From JAAFHS01 sp031396505 (GTDB taxonomy: Bacteria; Pseudomonadota; Alphaproteobacteria; Rhodobacterales; Rhodobacteraceae): DNA of 9,141 bases. Positions 6,019 to 9,141 of the stretch are shown piece by piece. Where the stretch lies: positions 1-9,141 of the forward strand of contig JANNKX010000209.1 in assembly GCA_031396505.1 (NCBI GenBank). The letters run 5' to 3'. Numbering within the stretch: the stretch's first letter is position 1; each line of letters starts with the position of its first letter. Made by a program: the position numbers and the translations under genes. Below the pieces are notes generated by a model. It had not been told where the DNA came from. It searched no databases and worked only from the letters and a program-made list of their open reading frames with translations.

Positions 6019-7215
6019 ATGACGACCGATTTTGCCGCGACCAGGCGGATGTTCCATCTGCCGGACGGGATGATCTATCTGGACGGCAATTCGCTGGGGC
6101 CGCTGCCGCGCGGGGCGGCTGCGCGGGTGGCACAGGTCGTGGAACGCGAATGGGGCGAATTGCTGATCACCGGGTGGAACAAGGCGGGTTGGATGGATCA
6201 ACCCAGCCGTGTGGGCAACCGTGTGGCGGCCCTGATCGGGGCAGAACCGGGGTCGGTGGTGATGGGCGACACGCTGTCGATCAAGGTTTATCAGGCCTTG
6301 GCATCGGCGTTGGAGATGAACCCCGCGCGCCGCGTGATCCTGTCTGATACCGGGAATTTCCCGTCCGATCTGTATATGGCCGAAGGGCTGTGCCGGACGC
6401 TGGGCGATGGCTATCGTTTGAAAACGGTGGCACCCGAGGATGTGGCAGGCGCGATGGATGACAGTGTTGCGGTGATGCTGCTGACGGAAGTGGATTACCG
6501 CACGGGGGCGAGGCATGACATGGCGGCGTTGACGGCGCGGGCGCACGGCGCAGGGGCGGTCACGGTGTGGGATCTGGCGCATAGTGCGGGGGCGCTGCCG
6601 GTGCATCTGGCAGCGTGTGGTGCGGATTTCGCGGTGGGCTGCACATATAAGTACCTGAACTCCGGCCCTGGCGGGCCTGCCTTTATCTATGTCGCGCCGC
6701 GCCATGCGGGCGTTGTGCGCCCTGCCCTGTCGGGTTGGCTGGGGCATGAGGCCCCCTTTGCCTTTGATTTGGATTACCGCCCCGGCAACGGGATCGAGCG
6801 GATGCGCGTGGGCACACCACCCGTGCTGCAACTGGCCGCGTTAGAGGCGGCGTTGGATGTGTGGGACATGACCACGATTGCGGATGTGCGGGCGGCATCG
6901 CTGGCTTTGGGTGATCAGTTTATCGCGGGGGTGGAGGCGGCCTGCCCGACCCTGACGCTGGCGACGCCACGGACCCATGCGCGGCGCGGCAGTCAGGTGT
7001 CATTCCGCCACGCGGAGGGCTATGCGATCATGCAGGCGTTGATCGCGCGCGGTGTGATCGGCGATTTCCGCAGCCCTGATATTCTGCGATTCGGCATCAC
7101 GCCGCTGTTTATCGGGGCGGGTGATATTGCACGCGCGGTCGACATTCTGGCAGAGGTCATGGCGCAGGCGCTGTGGGACCGCCCGGAATACAAGGCGCGC
7201 CAGCGTGTGACCTGA
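6019..7215 (+). CDS. kynU: Kynureninase
   Basis: This 398-residue, PLP-dependent cytoplasmic enzyme cleaves L-kynurenine to anthranilate and L-alanine (and 3-hydroxykynurenine to 3-hydroxyanthranilate) in tryptophan breakdown. Visible family marks are YLDGNSLGPLPR (20-31), W53-NKAGW, the FPSD motif (114-117) that stacks on the cofactor, WDLAHSAGALP (184-194) with D185 facing the PLP nitrogen, and YKYLNSGPGGPAF (210-222), where K211 should form the Schiff base. R-x-G-T-P-P (263-268) and the small C-terminal domain (about 318-385, LRFGITPLF) complete it. Length fits the family. The start at ATG 6019 is supported by GGGAGAG at 6006-6012; an in-frame ATG at 5977 adds 14 unlike residues. The usual partners kynA and kynB are not in the window, so the gene stands alone here. 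Anthranilate or alanine recovery is the likely role. Confidence 0.96.
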   Translation: MTTDFAATRRMFHLPDGMIYLDGNSLGPLPRGAAARVAQVVEREWGELLITGWNKAGWMDQPSRVGNRVAALIGAEPGSVVMGDTLSIKVYQALASALEMNPARRVILSDTGNFPSDLYMAEGLCRTLGDGYRLKTVAPEDVAGAMDDSVAVMLLTEVDYRTGARHDMAALTARAHGAGAVTVWDLAHSAGALPVHLAACGADFAVGCTYKYLNSGPGGPAFIYVAPRHAGVVRPALSGWLGHEAPFAFDLDYRPGNGIERMRVGTPPVLQLAALEAALDVWDMTTIADVRAASLALGDQFIAGVEAACPTLTLATPRTHARRGSQVSFRHAEGYAIMQALIARGVIGDFRSPDILRFGITPLFIGAGDIARAVDILAEVMAQALWDRPEYKARQRVT

Positions 7216-7297
7216 GGCAGGGCGCGTGATCACAGTCTGTTGAAGGGCGGATTGGCGCGAATCGGACACATGCAGGGGTGCGCAGACGGGCCAGCCT

Positions 7298-7326
7298 TTG
7301 ACGCGGGCCACACGTTCCGATAGTTT
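7298..7326 (+). promoter_or_regulatory. Probable promoter of the L,D-transpeptidase gene
   Basis: TTGACG (7298-7303), a 17-base spacer and TAGTTT (7321-7326) lie about 55 bases before the start codon in the 165-base gap after kynU. The -35 box is good and the -10 box is weak. It would give the L,D-transpeptidase its own transcript. I see no convincing terminator for kynU in the rest of this gap. Confidence 0.45.
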
Positions 7327-7380
7327 CACGCAAAGTTCATCAGCCGGACGAATTGCCGGAACCTTTAAGGGATTTGATTG

Positions 7381-8373
7381 ATGTTGCGGACTTCGACCTC
7401 TGCCATGGCCATTATGCTATCGGGCCTGTTTATTTCGGCCTGTGTGCCCACAACGCCCGTCCTTGATGCGGCAGGCAACACGGTGGCAACCATCGCGGCC
7501 CCGGCAACGATTGATCAGACAACAGCGTATCTTGCGACCTCGGACAACGGTTTTGCCGTCCCTGCGGTGCCGGTGGAACAGGTGCCCGAACCCTACCGCC
7601 GCCAGGTCGTGACCTATACCTCTGATCAGGCGCCGGGCACCATCATCATCAACCCCGCACAACGCGTGCTGTATTTTGTGACGGGCGAGAACAAGGCGAT
7701 CCGCTATGGCATCGCCGTGGGGCGCGACGGCTTTGAATGGTCGGGTGAGGCGCTGGTGACGGAACGCAAGCCCTGGCCGACGTGGACGCCGCCGGAAGAA
7801 ATGATTGAACGGTCGCCTGAACTGGCCCGGTGGGAAGATGGCCAGCCGGGGGGGCCGACCAACCCCTTGGGCGCACGCGCGTTGTATCTGACGACAAATG
7901 GGGTCGATTACGGCTATCGCATCCATGGCACGCCGGAATGGGATTCGATCGGATCGAACGCATCGTCAGGCTGTATCCGGATGATCAATCAGGACGTGAT
8001 CGATCTGTATAACCGGGTGCCTGCGGGGGCCAAGGTCATCGTGATGAACCGTGATGGCACGTTCCCGACCGAACTGACCCTGCCGCCACCGCAGCCGCGC
8101 CGCGAAACGCCGCGCCAGACGGCCCGGCCTGCCGCGACGCCCGATCCGTTGGTTGTGGCCCCTGTTGCGCTGCCGCCCCTGCCACCACGGTTGCCGATTG
8201 CGCCTGATCTGATCGTGGCCCCGGCACCGGTTGTGGCCCCGGCGGTTGTGGCCCCCGTAGCTGCCCCGGTGACAGCCCCTGTGGCAGCGACACCTGCTGT
8301 GACCCCGCCTGCGGCGGCAACGCCGGCCTGCGTGGCGACGGCGGCAAAGCCCTGCCCGGTTCCGGCGAACTGA
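7381..8373 (+). CDS. Lipoprotein-type L,D-transpeptidase (YkuD domain)
   Basis: The product is 330 residues. Residues 1-20 form a lipoprotein signal ending I-S-A before C21, so the protein is probably lipid-anchored in the periplasm; no Asp follows the Cys, which favours the outer membrane. The YkuD domain spans about 85-224: it opens GTIIINPAQRVLYFV, includes the NPLGARALYL stretch (161-170), and ends with the catalytic motif HGTPEWDSIGSNASSGCIRM (182-201) with H182, C198 and R200. Such enzymes link meso-diaminopimelate residues of peptidoglycan or attach proteins to it. From about 233 to 330 the chain is a Pro/Ala/Val-rich low-complexity tail with two late cysteines (317, 325). AAGGGA at 7367-7372 is eight bases before ATG 7381; an in-frame TTG at 7378 is less well placed. 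The reaction type is sure, the exact cross-link is not. Confidence 0.93.
   Translation: MLRTSTSAMAIMLSGLFISACVPTTPVLDAAGNTVATIAAPATIDQTTAYLATSDNGFAVPAVPVEQVPEPYRRQVVTYTSDQAPGTIIINPAQRVLYFVTGENKAIRYGIAVGRDGFEWSGEALVTERKPWPTWTPPEEMIERSPELARWEDGQPGGPTNPLGARALYLTTNGVDYGYRIHGTPEWDSIGSNASSGCIRMINQDVIDLYNRVPAGAKVIVMNRDGTFPTELTLPPPQPRRETPRQTARPAATPDPLVVAPVALPPLPPRLPIAPDLIVAPAPVVAPAVVAPVAAPVTAPVAATPAVTPPAAATPACVATAAKPCPVPAN
8151..8310 (+). repeat. Repetitive Pro/Ala/Val-coding stretch
   Basis: Inside the L,D-transpeptidase tail, the 12-mer GGTTGTGGCCCC occurs exactly three times (8151-8162, 8229-8240, 8244-8255), and related GCCCC-containing units continue to about 8300, coding V-V-A-P and A-P-V-x-A-P units. 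Slippage or recombination could change the tail length between strains. Confidence 0.7.
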
Positions 8374-8387
8374 TCCCGAACCCTCGT

Positions 8388-8431
8388 GCGTGTTGCATCT
8401 GACCGGGTTCAGCCGATCAGACGCAACGCGC
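8388..8431 (+). terminator. Long stem-loop after the L,D-transpeptidase gene
   Basis: Bases 8388-8401 pair with 8418-8431 over 14 positions, with one mismatch (A8397 against C8422) and one G-T pair; inside the loop CGG 8404-8406 can pair with CCG 8413-8415. It starts 15 bases after the stop codon, so termination or 3'-end protection of that transcript is the simplest role. No T-run follows. Confidence 0.5.
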
Positions 8432-8456
8432 AACAAACGCAGCTGGTTCGTGTCTT

Positions 8457-8493
8457 GGATCACCTTCAATCTGCATCAGATTGAAGGTGATCC
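8457..8493. terminator. Perfect 16-17 bp inverted repeat between converging genes
   Basis: The arm 8457-8472 (GGATCACCTTCAATCT) is the exact reverse complement of 8478-8493; G8473 and C8477 can extend it to 17 pairs with a CAT loop. It lies between the converging L,D-transpeptidase and lyxose isomerase genes, so two-way termination is likely. The stem is AT-richer than its surroundings, is perfect, and has no T-run, so it may also be a copy of a dispersed palindromic element. Confidence 0.75.
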
Positions 8494-8500
8494 GCCCTAA

Positions 8501-8520
8501 CAGGCGCGCCTGATCAGGCG
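8501..8520. repeat. Two overlapping perfect palindromes
   Basis: CAGGCGCGCCTG (8501-8512) and CGCCTGATCAGGCG (8507-8520) are each perfect palindromes and share the CGCCTG half. The second covers the stop codon of the minus-strand isomerase gene (8514-8516). Three CAGGCG-type half-sites in alternating orientation result. They may form part of a terminator stem or a protein-binding site. Confidence 0.5.
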
Positions 8521-9141
8521 AGCAGCCAGCGGTCATAATCGCTGACCAACAGGTGCAGCGGGGCCTCGTCTTCATCAATCGCAGCAAAGCGACCGATGGG
8601 ATCGACAAAGATATTGTCGGTGACGTCATCGTTTACCGTGCTGACCTCGCCGATCAGCACATCGCCGCCATCGCCCCAGAACGCATGCCAGTCGCCCGGC
8701 ATCAGGGTCACGCTTTCGCCCGGTGCCAGCATCAGCTTTTCGCCGGGGCCGTAGGCGCGGTCGATCCCGTCACAGCGCACGCGCCCGCCGCGATCATCGG
8801 CAAACCGGCCCTGATCATCGGACCCGTAGAGTTCCACCACCAGCGTGGCCCCCCCACGATTGATGATATCCTCGGCCTTGATGACATGGGTGTGCATGGG
8901 CGAGAGTTGATCCTGACGCGAGATCAGCAGCTTTTCGGCATAGCACATGCCGCCCCCGCGCTGCAGGTCGGCCAGCCGCCCGTTGCGCAGCGTGAAAAGG
9001 AAAAGGCCCAACGCGTCGAACCGGCCCTGACCGTAATCGGTGATGTCCCAGCCCATCCTGGTGCCGATGATCGCGCCTGCGTCGCGGCGGGCCTTGAATT
9101 CGGCCGGGGTCCAGTAGGCGAAGGGGGGCAGGACGAAGCCA
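8514..9141 (-). CDS. D-lyxose/D-mannose isomerase family protein (5' end outside window)
   Basis: The frame runs from the right edge to TGA at 8516-8514, giving 208 visible residues; the true start is beyond the window. An internal ATG at 9056 is not the start, because the 28 codons before it read FVLPPFAYWTPAEF and on to GTRMGWDITDYG, conserved in the family. The cupin-fold metal site is complete: HTHVIKAE supplies two His (codons 8892-8894 and 8886-8888) and a Glu (8871-8873), and WHAF gives the fourth ligand His (8685-8687). The H-x-H-x4-E plus His pattern matches the Mn-binding site of the E. coli O157 D-lyxose isomerase. Members interconvert D-lyxose and D-xylulose or D-mannose and D-fructose; the real substrate here is not fixed by the sequence. 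It likely belongs to a sugar-use operon further right. Confidence 0.9.
   Translation of the reverse strand, partial: GFVLPPFAYWTPAEFKARRDAGAIIGTRMGWDITDYGQGRFDALGLFLFTLRNGRLADLQRGGGMCYAEKLLISRQDQLSPMHTHVIKAEDIINRGGATLVVELYGSDDQGRFADDRGGRVRCDGIDRAYGPGEKLMLAPGESVTLMPGDWHAFWGDGGDVLIGEVSTVNDDVTDNIFVDPIGRFAAIDEDEAPLHLLVSDYDRWLLA

Noticed and set aside
5910..6020. N-terminal extension of the methyltransferase to 6020
   Set aside because: It would overlap the kynU start and remove the divergent promoter region; the extra 37 residues are not family-like and ATG 5909 has its own ribosome site.
7226..7233. GTGATCAC palindrome after kynU
   Set aside because: An eight-base palindrome is too short to support a terminator or an operator.
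1..9141. CRISPR array, tRNA, rRNA, insertion sequence or phage genes
   Set aside because: No regular repeats with spacers, no cloverleaf-like sequence, and no transposase, integrase or phage-like reading frame were seen.

Overview
The window looks like chromosomal DNA of an alphaproteobacterium, most likely Rhodobacteraceae (Rhodobacterales, roseobacter/Paracoccus-like). This rests on the high GC, strong G/C bias at third codon positions, TTGAC-type -35 elements with weak -10 boxes, a two-subunit pntA-pntB transhydrogenase, and the family make-up of the genes. No database search was possible, so the taxon is an inference. I see no mobile element, CRISPR array, tRNA or rRNA. Coding density is high and no gene-free stretch exceeds about 200 bases.

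Left part, plus strand (1-2303): the tail of an unidentified Cys-rich protein is followed by two small exported proteins, one with four EF-hand loops and one Gly/Thr/Ser-rich with an internal repeat. After a strong hairpin comes a tightly overlapping three-gene unit: an ECF-type sigma factor, a short single-span membrane protein (probable anti-sigma factor) and a membrane-anchored helical protein of the periplasmic heavy-metal-sensor/Spy-like type. This resembles the sigma/anti-sigma/sensor logic of CnrH-CnrY-CnrX, with exported calcium-binding and structural-looking proteins beside it as possible outputs. It is the most interesting part of the window.

Centre, minus strand (2336-5909): pntB and pntA encode the proton-translocating NAD(P)+ transhydrogenase. 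Upstream lies a small membrane methyltransferase of the isoprenylcysteine carboxyl methyltransferase/PEMT type. A perfect GC-rich hairpin separates pntB from the converging sigma operon.

Right part: a kynureninase gene (6019-7215, plus) diverges from the methyltransferase, with a perfect 13-base palindrome between them. Next is a lipoprotein-type L,D-transpeptidase with a long Pro/Ala/Val-rich tail (7381-8373, plus), preceded by a reasonable promoter. It converges on a D-lyxose/D-mannose isomerase family gene (8514 to the right edge, minus, 5' end missing). The 140 bases between these two hold two large stem-loops, one with a perfect 16-17 bp stem, and a pair of overlapping palindromes.

The genes do not form one pathway. 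The left block is a signalling unit; the rest is housekeeping or catabolic: NADPH supply, tryptophan/kynurenine breakdown, cell-wall cross-linking and sugar isomerisation.
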